A stretch of 36,803 nucleotides of DNA from Deltaproteobacteria bacterium RIFOXYD12_FULL_55_16 (GCA_001799255.1 MGTC01000030.1:12725-49527); one strand, 5' to 3'; positions 1-8,090 are shown, counted from the first letter of the stretch. The notes: a model not told the origin generated them from the letters alone. Translations and numbers: made by a program.

Positions 1-1
1 G

Positions 2-2083
2 GCCCATGCCTTTGCCGAGGAATTTTACTCCGGCAAGCATCGCCTTTCCGGGCGGCCCTATCTGTACCACGCCCTCATGGTCACCGATATCCTCACGAGC
101 ATGCGCCTTGATGTCCCCACCCTCTGCGCTGGTCTCCTGCACGGGGTACTCAAGAAAGCCACGGATCTCAAGGCGACAGAAAAAACCCTCCGCACAACCT
201 TTGGTGATGATGTCACCAACATCGTCAAAGGCGCCACCAAGATTACTGATGTTCAGTTCAACAGCCGTCTCGCCTACCAGGCGGAGAATGTCCGCAAGCT
301 GCTTCTGGCCATGTCTTCCGATATCCGGGTTTTGCTGGTCAAGCTGGCCGACCGTCTGCACGACATGCAGTCCCTGGAGTCTGTGGATCGCGATAAACAG
401 CTGGAATTTTCCCAGGAGACTATGGATCTCTACGCGCCCCTGGCCAGTCGCTTAGGGATCGACTGGCTCAAGCGCGAACTGGAAGACCTGGCCTTCTCCC
501 ATCTGCACCCCGAGGAATATCAGGATCTCGCCGCCAAAATCCACATCTCCCTGGCGGATCGAGAGGCCTATGTTGACGAGGTCAAGGCCTTGCTTGGCCG
601 AAAACTGACCGCGCACGGCCTCAATCATTTCCGGGTGCTGGGTCGGCCCAAACATCTCTACAGCATCTACAGAAAGCTGGTGGCCCAGAACATCCCCTTC
701 GAGAAGGTCTACGACAAGGTTGCCTTCCGGATCATCGTCTCTTCGGTCAAGGAGTGCTATGAGGCGCTGGGCATCATCCATTCCCTGTGGACCCCGGTGG
801 ATGGGCGCTTCAAAGATTTCATCAGCACCCCGAAAGGCAATATGTATCAGTCGCTGCACACCTCGGTGATCGGTCTGCACGGAGAGTTCATGGAGGTTCA
901 AATCCGCACCGAGGAGATGGATCAGATCGCCAAAGAAGGCATTGCCGCCCACTGGGCCTATAAAGAAGGCAAGGCCATCACCACCAAGGACGCCCGGCTT
1001 TTCAAATGGCTCAAGCAGCTGGTACACACCCTCCAGGAGCTGGAAGACCCCAGGGAATTTCTTGATACGGTAAAAGGAGAACTCTACGCGGAGGAAATCT
1101 TCGTCCTGACCCCCACCGGCGAGGTGAAGGAATTTCCCAAGGGCAGCACCCCTATTGACTTTGCCTACAGCATTCATACCGAGGTGGGCAATCGCTGCAC
1201 CGGCGCCAAAATCAACGGAGTCATTACCCAGCTTAAAACCCAGCTCAAAAATGGCGATCGGGTGGAAATCATCACCTCGCCCAGACAAAGGCCGAACCGC
1301 TCCTGGCTCGGTCTGGTCAAGACTGCCCGGGCGAAAAGCCGGATCAGGCAGTGGCTCAACCAGGAAGAGCGGGAAAAAATCTTGCAGGTTGGCAGGGAAA
1401 TTTGTGAACGCGAGCTGAAACGCAACAACCTCAGCCTGAAAAAGCTGATCAAGACCGGCCATCTCAAGGAGCTCCTCAAGACCATTGCCTGCAACTCCCT
1501 TGACGACCTCATGCGCCGGGTCGGCTCTGGGAAAATGATGGTTCAGGCCATTATCAAGGAGTTGCAACCCCCGGAAATCAAGGACGCCCAGCCGGAGGAT
1601 CTTGTTCCGGAGGCAGTCACGATCAAGGGAAGGAGAAAACCGGACAGGGACAACATTATCCTGGTGAGCGGCGCGGATAATGTCCTCACCAAGATCAGCC
1701 ATTGCTGCATGCCGGTGCCGGGAGATGAGATCATGGGTTTCATCACCTCAGGCCGGGGCATTTCCGTGCACAAGGCATCCTGCCCCAACCTCAGGGCCGC
1801 AGACCAGCAGCGTCTTATCGCCGTCAGCTGGGCCGAGAACATCAAGACCAGCCACCGGGCCCAGATCCAGGTTATCGCCCGCGACCAGAAAGGCCTGTTG
1901 GCCGCGCTCAGCAATGAGATCAGCCATGACGACGCCAACATCTTAGGCCTTGAAGCCACCACCTCCAACGGGGGAATCGCCAAAATCTCTATAGTTGTGG
2001 AAATAACCAGCCGGGAACATCTCTTGCGCCTGTTGCAGCATGTGCAGCAGCTTGACGGCGTTCTGGAAGCCAGGAGAACCTGA
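2..2083 (+). CDS. relA: RelA/SpoT-family (p)ppGpp synthetase, 5' truncated by window edge
   Basis: Long Rel-type stringent-response enzyme. The reading frame is open to the left edge (frame of base 2), so the N-terminus is missing; the first ATG in frame (77) is internal to the HD domain. Domains in order: degenerate HD hydrolase, ppGpp synthetase (GRPKHLYSIYRK, RFKDFISTPKGN, EVQIRTEEM, GIAAHWAYKEG), TGS (EEIFVLTPTGEVKEFPKG), a CC motif (SHCCMPVPGD) and a C-terminal ACT domain ending near the stop. The synthetase carries RFKD, the charge pattern usual in bifunctional Rel/SpoT rather than the EFDD of RelA. The hydrolase motif that normally reads HDxxED is HGVLKK here, while the upstream His (YLYH) and downstream LADRLHDM are kept. 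I infer synthetase activity with lost or weak hydrolase activity. It could be one of two Rel paralogues; the symbol is by function, not orthology. Confidence 0.93.
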   Translation, partial: AHAFAEEFYSGKHRLSGRPYLYHALMVTDILTSMRLDVPTLCAGLLHGVLKKATDLKATEKTLRTTFGDDVTNIVKGATKITDVQFNSRLAYQAENVRKLLLAMSSDIRVLLVKLADRLHDMQSLESVDRDKQLEFSQETMDLYAPLASRLGIDWLKRELEDLAFSHLHPEEYQDLAAKIHISLADREAYVDEVKALLGRKLTAHGLNHFRVLGRPKHLYSIYRKLVAQNIPFEKVYDKVAFRIIVSSVKECYEALGIIHSLWTPVDGRFKDFISTPKGNMYQSLHTSVIGLHGEFMEVQIRTEEMDQIAKEGIAAHWAYKEGKAITTKDARLFKWLKQLVHTLQELEDPREFLDTVKGELYAEEIFVLTPTGEVKEFPKGSTPIDFAYSIHTEVGNRCTGAKINGVITQLKTQLKNGDRVEIITSPRQRPNRSWLGLVKTARAKSRIRQWLNQEEREKILQVGREICERELKRNNLSLKKLIKTGHLKELLKTIACNSLDDLMRRVGSGKMMVQAIIKELQPPEIKDAQPEDLVPEAVTIKGRRKPDRDNIILVSGADNVLTKISHCCMPVPGDEIMGFITSGRGISVHKASCPNLRAADQQRLIAVSWAENIKTSHRAQIQVIARDQKGLLAALSNEISHDDANILGLEATTSNGGIAKISIVVEITSREHLLRLLQHVQQLDGVLEARRT

Positions 2084-2127
2084 TCCCCGCAAGAAAACCC
2101 GCAAACGCCCCCGGCTGGCGACGCGCC

Positions 2128-2171
2128 ATAATAAAACAGCCCCAACTTCTTTGACCGGAAGCAGGGGCTGT
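2128..2171 (-). terminator. Intrinsic terminator of rpmB, between converging relA and rpmB
   Basis: ACAGCCCC (2136-2143) pairs with GGGGCTGT (2164-2171), and an inner CTTC/GAAG extends the stem. Read on the minus strand the stem is followed by TTTTATTAT, so it best terminates rpmB. On the plus strand there is no good T-tract after it, so relA termination here is less sure. Confidence 0.65.
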
Positions 2172-2198
2172 CAATAAACAGCTATGTTAATGATGTGT

Positions 2199-2393
2199 TC
2201 AGGCAGGCTTGACCACAGCGCCGGAACGGATACAACGGGTGCAGACCCGCACCTGCAGGCCATTGCCGCCGGAGGTGGCCATTCTTACCCTTTGCAGGTT
2301 CGGCAGCCAGCGCCTTCTGTTCTTATTATTGGCATGGCTTACATTATTGCCGGTGGCCGGGCCTTTTCCACAAATCGCACATTTTTTCGACAT
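2199..2393 (-). CDS. rpmB: 50S ribosomal protein L28
   Basis: 64-residue basic protein, the usual L28 length, starting [12 protein letters not shown] with the family segment [19 protein letters not shown]. Two CxxC pairs (CAIC near residue 5, CTRC near residue 52) give the zinc-binding C+ form. L28 sits on the large subunit near the exit site. An AAGGAG ribosome-binding site lies about 7 nt before the ATG. It is monocistronic, with its own promoter at 2495-2523 and a hairpin terminator after the stop. Converges with relA. Confidence 0.96.
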   Translation of the reverse strand: MSKKCAICGKGPATGNNVSHANNKNRRRWLPNLQRVRMATSGGNGLQVRVCTRCIRSGAVVKPA

Positions 2394-2494
2394 GACAAAA
2401 CTCCTTTAACAAACCGCGCCAGCGGGCATTTTGAAATCATCAATCAGGAAACAGCCTGAATTCATCCGTACCGTCCCCTTTTAAAAGAGGAAAA

Positions 2495-2523
2495 TGTATA
2501 CACCTTCTCCCCTCGCTTGACAA
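2495..2523 (-). promoter_or_regulatory. Sigma-70 type promoter of rpmB
   Basis: On the minus strand TTGTCA (2518-2523), a 17-nt spacer and TATACA (2495-2500). It predicts a 5' leader of roughly 95 nt before rpmB. The -35 also reads TTGACA on the plus strand, but nothing like a -10 follows on that side. Confidence 0.6.
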
Positions 2524-2570
2524 GCATTTTGTTCTCTTTTTTTGTCCGGATCGGCAAAAGCCATGTCTTC

Positions 2571-2654
2571 CTCACCCCTCACCCCTCACCCTTCAGCCCT
2601 CAGCCCTCAGCCCTCAGCCCTCAGCCCTCAACCCTCAGCCCTCAACCCTCAACC
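2571..2654. repeat. Tandem heptamer array, 12 units of CTCAGCC type
   Basis: Twelve contiguous 7-bp units: three CTCACCC, then TTCAGCC, four CTCAGCC, then CTCAACC, CTCAGCC and two CTCAACC. The minus strand therefore has regularly spaced GGG runs (GGGCTGA or GGGTTGA) able to form G-quadruplexes. It lies in the 417-bp non-coding gap between the divergent rpmB and resB (2394-2810), which otherwise holds only promoter-like sites. The 68-codon frame that crosses it is an artefact of the repeat. Confidence 0.9.
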
Positions 2655-2675
2655 TTCCCCAATTACATTTTTTTA

Positions 2676-2704
2676 TTGACGCCCAAGGCAAACACGGGTA
2701 GAGA
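2676..2704 (+). promoter_or_regulatory. Possible promoter of resB-ccsA
   Basis: TTGACG (2676-2681), a 17-nt spacer and TAGAGA (2699-2704), about 105 nt before resB. The -35 is good and the -10 weak, so this is tentative. Confidence 0.3.
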
Positions 2705-2810
2705 TCACAGACAATTATCTTGACTGGATTATCTTGCCATCCGGACGGAACAATCTGTCTTTTTTATCCATTCTATTACTTCAAAAAACAGCTCGTTAAC
2801 AAGGCACATA

Positions 2811-4166
2811 ATGAAAAAAACAGAAAACGCGGCCTGGCGTTTTTTCGCCTCCGTCAAGCTTGCCCTCGTCACCCTGCTGGTTCTGGCTTCGACCTCCATC
2901 ATCGGCACAATCATCCCGCAAAACAAACCGCCGGAGTTCTACATCGAGGCCTTTGGCCCGCGCCTTGCCATGTTCCTGCAGATAATCGATGTGCCAAACA
3001 TGTACAACTCTTGGTGGTTTATCAGCCTGCTGCTTTTGTTCAGCAACAACCTGATCATCTGCACCATCGACCGCCTGCCCAACGTCTGGCAGATGGTGGT
3101 AATGAACAATCTCGACACCGATCCGGAACGGTTGGAAAAAATGCCGCACCGCCAGGTGTTCCAGTCCCGTGGCGATACTGCCGCCCTCGCTGAGGTCGCC
3201 GCTGGCCTGCTGACAAAAAACGGCTGGCAGTCCCAGACTGAGAACAAACCCGCCGGCGCCCTCCTCTTTTCCCAGAAAAACGCCTGGAGCCGCCTGGGCG
3301 TCTATGCGGTACACCTGAGCATCCTCCTCATCTTTGCCGGGGCAATCATCGGTTCCTTGTTCGGCTTCAAGGCTAATGTCATGATTCCGGAGGGAAGCGC
3401 CACCGACAGCGTCTACGAAACCGGCACAGGAAAGATCCTCCCCCTTGGCTTTATCGTGCAATGCAACGATTTTCAGGTCTCCTACTATACGGACGGAGGA
3501 ACCCCCAAGGAGTTTCGTTCCGACCTGACCATAAAAGACGACGCGGCGCGCAAAACCTTCAACCGCCGCATTATTGTCAACGACCCCCTTGACTACAAGG
3601 GAATCACCTTTTATCAGTCAAGCTACCAGCCTCTGCAGGGGTTCAGCATCAGCATTACCAACAAGACCAGCAATGCCACGCAGGTATTTTCGATTCCGGT
3701 GGGCAAGAAAATCGGCTGGGACGGCACCCCGATCGAGTTTGGCATCGCCAACCAGCGGGTTCGCAGCCGCATGGGCGATGTAGACCTGCTCCAGATCTGG
3801 TTTTCCGATGGCGAGGGCGAACCAAGCCTTTTCGTGATGAACAACGATTCAACCACATCCATAACCCGTCCCTCTGCGACCTATGAATTGAAGGCCAGCC
3901 AGATATACGCCACCGGTCTTCAGGTGGCGAAGGATCCTGGCGTCTGGGTAGTCTATGCCGGCTGCACTCTCATGCTCATAGGCCTCTATGTCGCCTTCTT
4001 TCTTTCCCACCGGAGGATTTGGGTAAATATTGTCCGGGAAGAGGAAACAGATCGCTGCCGGATCCTGCTTTGTGGCGTCAGCAATAAGAACAAAATCGCC
4101 TTTGAAAAAGAATTTACCGCCCTTGTCGAGTGTTTCACCAACGAATCCACGCTTCAAAACGCTTAA
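2811..4166 (+). CDS. resB: ResB-type cytochrome c biogenesis protein (system II)
   Basis: 451 residues. With CcsA, ResB forms the haem export and attachment complex that ligates haem to CXXCH motifs of exported apocytochromes. Membrane segments are visible near residues 15-35 (ending in the typical GTIIPQN), 65-85, 160-180 and close to the C-terminus (WVVYAGCTLMLIGLYVAF). The large loop between the third and fourth holds the family segment DYKGITFYQSSYQPLQGF. It is followed after 9 nt by ccsA, so the two are co-transcribed. The neighbouring cytochrome genes are the obvious clients. About 30 residues after the last membrane segment form a short cytoplasmic tail. Confidence 0.92.
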   Translation: MKKTENAAWRFFASVKLALVTLLVLASTSIIGTIIPQNKPPEFYIEAFGPRLAMFLQIIDVPNMYNSWWFISLLLLFSNNLIICTIDRLPNVWQMVVMNNLDTDPERLEKMPHRQVFQSRGDTAALAEVAAGLLTKNGWQSQTENKPAGALLFSQKNAWSRLGVYAVHLSILLIFAGAIIGSLFGFKANVMIPEGSATDSVYETGTGKILPLGFIVQCNDFQVSYYTDGGTPKEFRSDLTIKDDAARKTFNRRIIVNDPLDYKGITFYQSSYQPLQGFSISITNKTSNATQVFSIPVGKKIGWDGTPIEFGIANQRVRSRMGDVDLLQIWFSDGEGEPSLFVMNNDSTTSITRPSATYELKASQIYATGLQVAKDPGVWVVYAGCTLMLIGLYVAFFLSHRRIWVNIVREEETDRCRILLCGVSNKNKIAFEKEFTALVECFTNESTLQNA

Positions 4167-4175
4167 GGATCTGCC

Positions 4176-5027
4176 ATGAACAGTTCACAACTTCTGGGCA
4201 TTACAACGCTTGCCTATCTTCTCTCCGCAATGCTCTACATTGCCATTTTTGTCTTCCAGGCCAGAAAGCTCGGCCTCGCCGCCACGCTGGTCACCATCGG
4301 CGCATTTCTGGTCAACACTGCGGGCATTGGCCTGCGCTGGCAGGAATCGTATCAGGCGGGCATTGGTTATGCGCCCCTTTCCAATATGTACGAGTCCCTG
4401 GTGTTCTTCGCCTGGGCCATTGCCATCTTCTACCTTGGGCTTGAGTGGAAGTACAAGAACAGAATCCTGGGCGCTTTTTCCATGCCCTTTGCCTTTCTGA
4501 GCATCGCCTATGCCTCGCTGTCCTCCCAGTTCACCAAAGAGATCAAGCCGTTGATTCCAGCCCTGCAAAGCAACTGGCTCATCGCCCATGTCATCACCTG
4601 CTTCGTCGGCTATGCCGCCTTTGCAGTGGCAAGCGGCCTGGGGATCATGTATCTCCTCAAGGATAAAAAGACCGGCAAGGAACCCGGCTCAATCCTTTCC
4701 TCCCTGCCTGAGCTCAAGGAAATCGACGACATCATCCACAAGACCCTGGTCTTCGGTTTCCTCTGGCTTTCCGCTGGCATCATCACCGGAGCGGTCTGGG
4801 CCAATTCCGCCTGGGGCACCTATTGGAGCTGGGATCCCAAGGAAACCTGGTCGCTGATCACCTGGTTTGTCTATGCCGCAACCCTCCATGCCAGATTCAC
4901 CAGAGGCTGGGCAGGGCGGCGCATTGCCTGGCTAGCCATTATCGGCTTTGTCTCGGTGATATTTACCTACTACGGGGTCAATTTTCTCCTTGCCGGACTG
5001 CACAGCTACGGCGGGAGCGGGGGCTGA
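4176..5027 (+). CDS. ccsA: CcsA/ResC-type cytochrome c synthase subunit (system II)
   Basis: 283-residue polytopic membrane protein of the CcsA/CcmC family. The haem-handling WWD segment is clear: WGTYWSWDPKETWSLITWF near residues 211-229. Flanking conserved histidines are seen, such as ATLHARF and GLHSYGG at the C-terminus. The early segment PLSNMYESLVFFAWA is also family-typical. It presents haem on the outer face for attachment, together with ResB encoded 9 nt upstream. An AAGGA ribosome-binding site precedes the ATG. Its length is normal for a stand-alone CcsA not fused to ResB. Confidence 0.93.
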   Translation: MNSSQLLGITTLAYLLSAMLYIAIFVFQARKLGLAATLVTIGAFLVNTAGIGLRWQESYQAGIGYAPLSNMYESLVFFAWAIAIFYLGLEWKYKNRILGAFSMPFAFLSIAYASLSSQFTKEIKPLIPALQSNWLIAHVITCFVGYAAFAVASGLGIMYLLKDKKTGKEPGSILSSLPELKEIDDIIHKTLVFGFLWLSAGIITGAVWANSAWGTYWSWDPKETWSLITWFVYAATLHARFTRGWAGRRIAWLAIIGFVSVIFTYYGVNFLLAGLHSYGGSGG

Positions 5028-5092
5028 TCCGCCAGTTCAAACAGCAGGCAGGAACAGGGCCAGGAATATTCAAGGCAAAATATTCTTCCCGC

Positions 5093-5122
5093 TTGACAAG
5101 GCTTGGCAAGTGGGCTTATAAA
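5093..5122 (+). promoter_or_regulatory. Strong sigma-70 type promoter of the triheme cytochrome gene
   Basis: TTGACA (5093-5098), an 18-nt spacer and TATAAA (5117-5122), about 70 nt before the ATG at 5195. Just upstream lies an AT-rich inverted repeat, GGAATATT at 5063-5070 and AATATTC at 5079-5085, which could be an activator or repressor site. So the cytochrome is transcribed separately from resB-ccsA. Confidence 0.65.
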
Positions 5123-5194
5123 TCAACATTTGTAAGTGAAGGGGGGCTCGTAGCCCCAACTTTAATAAACCAACTGTACCAAGGGAGAAGAACA

Positions 5195-5500
5195 ATGAAG
5201 AAAACCGTTATCTGTTCCGCAGCCTTCGCACTTATTTTCGGCTTTGCTGTTGCCAGCAACGCCCTCGCCGCCGCAGACAAGGGCCCGGCTGAGATCACCC
5301 TGAAGTCCGAGGCTGGCAAGAAACCGGCAGCCTTCCCCCATGCCAAGCATCAGGCCAAGGGCGATTGCGATGCCTGCCACAAGAGCGCTGACTTCCCGGC
5401 AGACAAGAAGTGGAGCATGAAGAATGGCCACGCTCTCTGTCAGGGCTGCCACAAGGCCAAGAATGCAGGCCCGACCAAGTGTGACGGCTGCCACAAATAA
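5195..5500 (+). CDS. Periplasmic triheme cytochrome c7 (PpcA-like)
   Basis: 101 residues with a Sec signal peptide (MKKTVICSAAFALIFGFAVASNALA, cleavage after ALA). Three CXXCH sites: CDACH at 58-62, CQGCH at 82-86 and CDGCH at 96-100. Extra histidines at FPHAKH (49 and 52) and GH (79) supply the sixth haem ligands, giving three bis-His haems. Size, spacing and the ending GPTKCDGCHK match cytochrome c7 of the PpcA type, small periplasmic carriers that take electrons from inner-membrane quinol oxidoreductases. The start at 5195 follows GGGAGAAG at good spacing; a longer in-frame start at 4823 would overlap ccsA and lose the signal peptide. It has its own promoter and terminator, and it converges with the quinol-module operon that could be its electron partner. 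Confidence 0.93.
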   Translation: MKKTVICSAAFALIFGFAVASNALAAADKGPAEITLKSEAGKKPAAFPHAKHQAKGDCDACHKSADFPADKKWSMKNGHALCQGCHKAKNAGPTKCDGCHK

Positions 5501-5522
5501 GCCTGCTTGTTTTATAGGCAAT

Positions 5523-5560
5523 AAAAAAGCCTGCTCCCGATTGGGAGCAGGCTTTTTTTT
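5523..5560. terminator. Bidirectional intrinsic terminator
   Basis: GCCTGCTCCC (5529-5538), GATT loop, GGGAGCAGGC (5543-5552), flanked by six A on the left and eight T on the right. It ends transcription of the triheme cytochrome on plus and of the NrfD operon on minus. Confidence 0.95.
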
Positions 5561-5596
5561 ATTATTCTTTACCTCTTGCTTGACAGCAATCCAGCC

Positions 5597-6844
5597 TCAA
5601 CTCTTGCCGCCAAGGGAAGGCGTGAACTTGTTAATAAAATAGAAAAAGATATAAGGCGTGCTGAGAACCAGCACAACTCCTCCCAGACCTTCCTTGAAGG
5701 TCTCCAGGCTATGCGGGATAATGGGCAGATGGTAATGCATGAACCCTGAAAACGACAGGGAGAATGCCTGGCCGCCGATAACCACGTTCCAACGCATCAT
5801 AAAGACCCCAAAGAGGATCAGCACCGTGGCCAGGGTTACCCGCCGGAGGGTTCTGCCTGGCAGCAGCAGGATGATAAAGGGCACAAGATTGCCCAGGCCG
5901 TACTGCAGGATGAAGATATTGACAAAGTCCTTACCGTACATGACCGAGCGCAGGATATCCCAGGATTTCATGGCGGTGTAGCCACGGAAGATCAGATCAA
6001 GAATTTCCAGGGAAATAGCCGCCACCAGAAAAGACATGAGATAACGGCTTGACTTGGAGATGACCTCCATCTCCGCGCCCTGAATTACCTTGACGCTTTC
6101 ATCACCCAGGCCCTTGGCCATGACAGCCTTGAATTTCTTGTACTCCATGATAATGATATAGGTAAGCATACAGAGGGCAATACCGGAAACCACGGCGCTC
6201 ATGATGAAGATTACCGGCATCAGGGGACTCATCCACAAGGCATTGGCCTTGACCGAACCGAAGATGAAACCGGCATAGCCGTGGAGAAAACAGGCCACCG
6301 GGATGCCAATGCCCGCCAGGATGCGCACCGCCTTCTTGTCCTTAGCCAGGGATTCCGGATCAATATCCATGGCGCCCAGGGTCAGGATCTTGAAGGTTCT
6401 TCTTTTCATCCTGGCGCCGATGCCCTTTTCTCCGGCAAGTTCGTTGATCTGTTCCACAAAATGGCGCCGATAGACAAACCAGACCTCACTGACAACGATC
6501 AGGGCATAGGTAAGAAAAACTATGCCAAAGGCGCTGATGGCGGAGGTGAAATGCGGGGTGAAAAGCGGATGCATGGCGCGCAGCGGCTGCTGCAAGTGGA
6601 GCAATAACGGCATGGCCGCCACCGGCAACAGGGCCAGAGAAAAGACCAGGGAAAAACGGGCAAGCTCCTTCAGGTCTTTCTGGTCAAAGACATGATAGAG
6701 GGACGAAAGCACAAAGGCCCCGGCCACCAGTCCGGTCATGTACGGATACATGACGATCTGGATGCTCCAGTAGATAAACTCATTTGGGTAGGTGAACATC
6801 TCCTTGCTGGTCCATTCAAGACCGTGAACTATGATATCATTCAT
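5597..6844 (-). CDS. NrfD/PsrC-family integral membrane quinol subunit
   Basis: 415 residues with about ten hydrophobic segments and short basic loops, matching the ten-helix NrfD-type subunits (DsrP, HmcC, CbcU) that exchange electrons with menaquinol. No metal-binding motif is seen, as expected for this family. The start follows the FeS gene by a 4-nt gap, so translation is coupled. It is the last gene of the three-gene minus-strand operon (tetrahaem cytochrome, FeS protein, NrfD). The order resembles dsrJ-dsrO-dsrP or Geobacter cbcS-cbcT-cbcU. Without dsrMK beside it and with four haems in the cytochrome, I favour a Cbc4-like quinol:cytochrome module. That is inference. Confidence 0.87.
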   Translation of the reverse strand: MNDIIVHGLEWTSKEMFTYPNEFIYWSIQIVMYPYMTGLVAGAFVLSSLYHVFDQKDLKELARFSLVFSLALLPVAAMPLLLHLQQPLRAMHPLFTPHFTSAISAFGIVFLTYALIVVSEVWFVYRRHFVEQINELAGEKGIGARMKRRTFKILTLGAMDIDPESLAKDKKAVRILAGIGIPVACFLHGYAGFIFGSVKANALWMSPLMPVIFIMSAVVSGIALCMLTYIIIMEYKKFKAVMAKGLGDESVKVIQGAEMEVISKSSRYLMSFLVAAISLEILDLIFRGYTAMKSWDILRSVMYGKDFVNIFILQYGLGNLVPFIILLLPGRTLRRVTLATVLILFGVFMMRWNVVIGGQAFSLSFSGFMHYHLPIIPHSLETFKEGLGGVVLVLSTPYIFFYFINKFTPSLGGKS

Positions 6845-6848
6845 TTTC

Positions 6849-7619
6849 TCACCTCACTCTCTCGTCCAGGCCAAGATAAAAGACATGCGGTTTAGTCCCG
6901 TATTCGTCTTTCAGAACCCCCACCCTTTCAGTCATGATAATTTTAGTCACCGGATCATCCGGATCCTTGATGTTGCCCATCTGTCTGACTCCAAAGGAAC
7001 AGGCCTGCACACAGGCGGCCTGCATGCCCTGGCTGATGCGGTGATAGCAGAAGGTACATTTTTCAGCCACCTTGTGTACGGGATGAAAGAACCTCACCCC
7101 GTATGGACAGGCCATGATGCAGTAACCGCAGCCAATACACCAGCTTCTGTCCACCAAGACAACGCCGTCCGGCGTCTGATAGGTTGCGCCCACCGGACAC
7201 ACCTGCACGCAGGCGGGGGTGGCGCAATGGTTGCACAGCTTGGGCACAAAGAAGGCCTTGGTGATCTCTTTTTCCTCAATCTTTTCGCCAAGCATTTCAG
7301 GCGAGGTGAAGCCGTCCCGAGCGCCGTTGGGAGAATCAATCCTGGTCTTGCCGTCTTTGGTGACCACATATCTTTCCACCCAGGTTCTGGTCACCGGAGT
7401 GTCGTAGGGGATCTCGTTTTCATTTTTGCAGGCCTTGACACAGAGACCGCAGCCCACGCATTTTCTGGTATCCACCAGAAAGGCCCATCTAAGGTTGCTT
7501 TCCTTGAGTGTGGCCGCAGCCTCGCCAGGCGCCAGCATCTTGAAAGCCGTTAAGGGCAAGGTGGCGGCCAGCGCCCCGTAAATACTCTTTTGCAGGAAAT
7601 TACGTCGGGAAAATTTCAT
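6849..7619 (-). CDS. Tat-exported four-cluster ferredoxin-like subunit (DsrO/NrfC/CbcT-like)
   Basis: 256 residues. The N-terminus MKFSRRNFLQKS followed by a hydrophobic stretch is a twin-arginine signal, so the protein works on the outer face of the membrane. Sixteen cysteines form four [4Fe-4S] sets: CVGCGLCVKAC, CNHCATPACVQVCP, CIGCGYCIMACP, and CTFC with CVQAC. This is the classic electron-wire subunit that sits between an NrfD-type membrane protein and a periplasmic cytochrome. It lies 3 nt after the cytochrome stop and 4 nt before nrfD, in one tight operon. No molybdopterin catalytic subunit is nearby, so the module looks like an electron-transfer hub rather than a reductase. Confidence 0.92.
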   Translation of the reverse strand: MKFSRRNFLQKSIYGALAATLPLTAFKMLAPGEAAATLKESNLRWAFLVDTRKCVGCGLCVKACKNENEIPYDTPVTRTWVERYVVTKDGKTRIDSPNGARDGFTSPEMLGEKIEEKEITKAFFVPKLCNHCATPACVQVCPVGATYQTPDGVVLVDRSWCIGCGYCIMACPYGVRFFHPVHKVAEKCTFCYHRISQGMQAACVQACSFGVRQMGNIKDPDDPVTKIIMTERVGVLKDEYGTKPHVFYLGLDERVR

Positions 7620-7622
7620 GGG

Positions 7623-8090
7623 TTAACCCTCCAGATCCGGTTTATGAGGCTTGTGACAATTAACACAGGCCGAATCCGGGTTATGTTTCTGTGGATCAAT
7701 GCCGGGCAGCTCGGAACGCCGGTTGTTGGGATACTTCAGCCTGGCGTGACAGCGGAGGCAGAGCTCGCGCGAGCGGTCTATTTCCAGCTTGGCCGGATTG
7801 TCGGGATGGTCGCCTGCCGGGCCATGACAGTTTTCGCACTGGATCCCGCGATGTTTGGACAACTCATTTGTCTTGAAGTTCTCTTCGTGGCAATCCTTGC
7901 AGAACTCGCGACCATTGTATTTAGCCTTGACCGCCTTCCAGTCGTCAATGTTTGCCTTGCGGTAGAAACCGAAGGTGTAGTTTCGTCCGTTGATCCCGAA
8001 ATCTTTCGGGACATAAATCTTTCTGGCAACAAGAATGACGAGCACCAACAGGATCGCCACCCATAATGGCCGCAATACATGATTTTTCAT
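7623..8090 (-). CDS. Membrane-anchored tetrahaem cytochrome c
   Basis: 155 residues with a single N-terminal membrane segment (LRPLWVAILLVLVILVA, residues 6-22) lacking a clear cleavage site, so it is probably anchored with its body in the periplasm. Four CXXCH motifs: CKDCH 64-68, CENCH 85-89, CLRCH 111-115 and CVNCH 142-146. Histidines such as those in SKHRG, GDHP and KPHK may serve as sixth ligands. DsrJ normally has three haems; four plus the FeS and NrfD partners is closer to the CbcS type of Geobacter. It is first in the operon, with a GGGGGAT ribosome-binding site just before the ATG. Confidence 0.88.
   Translation of the reverse strand: MKNHVLRPLWVAILLVLVILVARKIYVPKDFGINGRNYTFGFYRKANIDDWKAVKAKYNGREFCKDCHEENFKTNELSKHRGIQCENCHGPAGDHPDNPAKLEIDRSRELCLRCHARLKYPNNRRSELPGIDPQKHNPDSACVNCHKPHKPDLEG

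Noticed and set aside
452-1702. 416-codon minus-strand open frame opposite relA
   Set aside because: Mirrors codon bias of the well-conserved relA frame; no recognisable domain and no ribosome-binding site.
2571-2654. CRISPR array
   Set aside because: Units are 7 bp and contiguous, without spacers; no cas genes in the window.
2517-2723. 68-codon frame across the heptamer array
   Set aside because: Seven is not a multiple of three, so the Ser/Pro/Gln pattern is just the repeat read in rotating frames.
5597-8090. dsrJOP of the dissimilatory sulfite reductase complex
   Set aside because: The gene order fits, but the cytochrome has four rather than three CXXCH sites and dsrMK is not adjacent. 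Kept as an alternative only.
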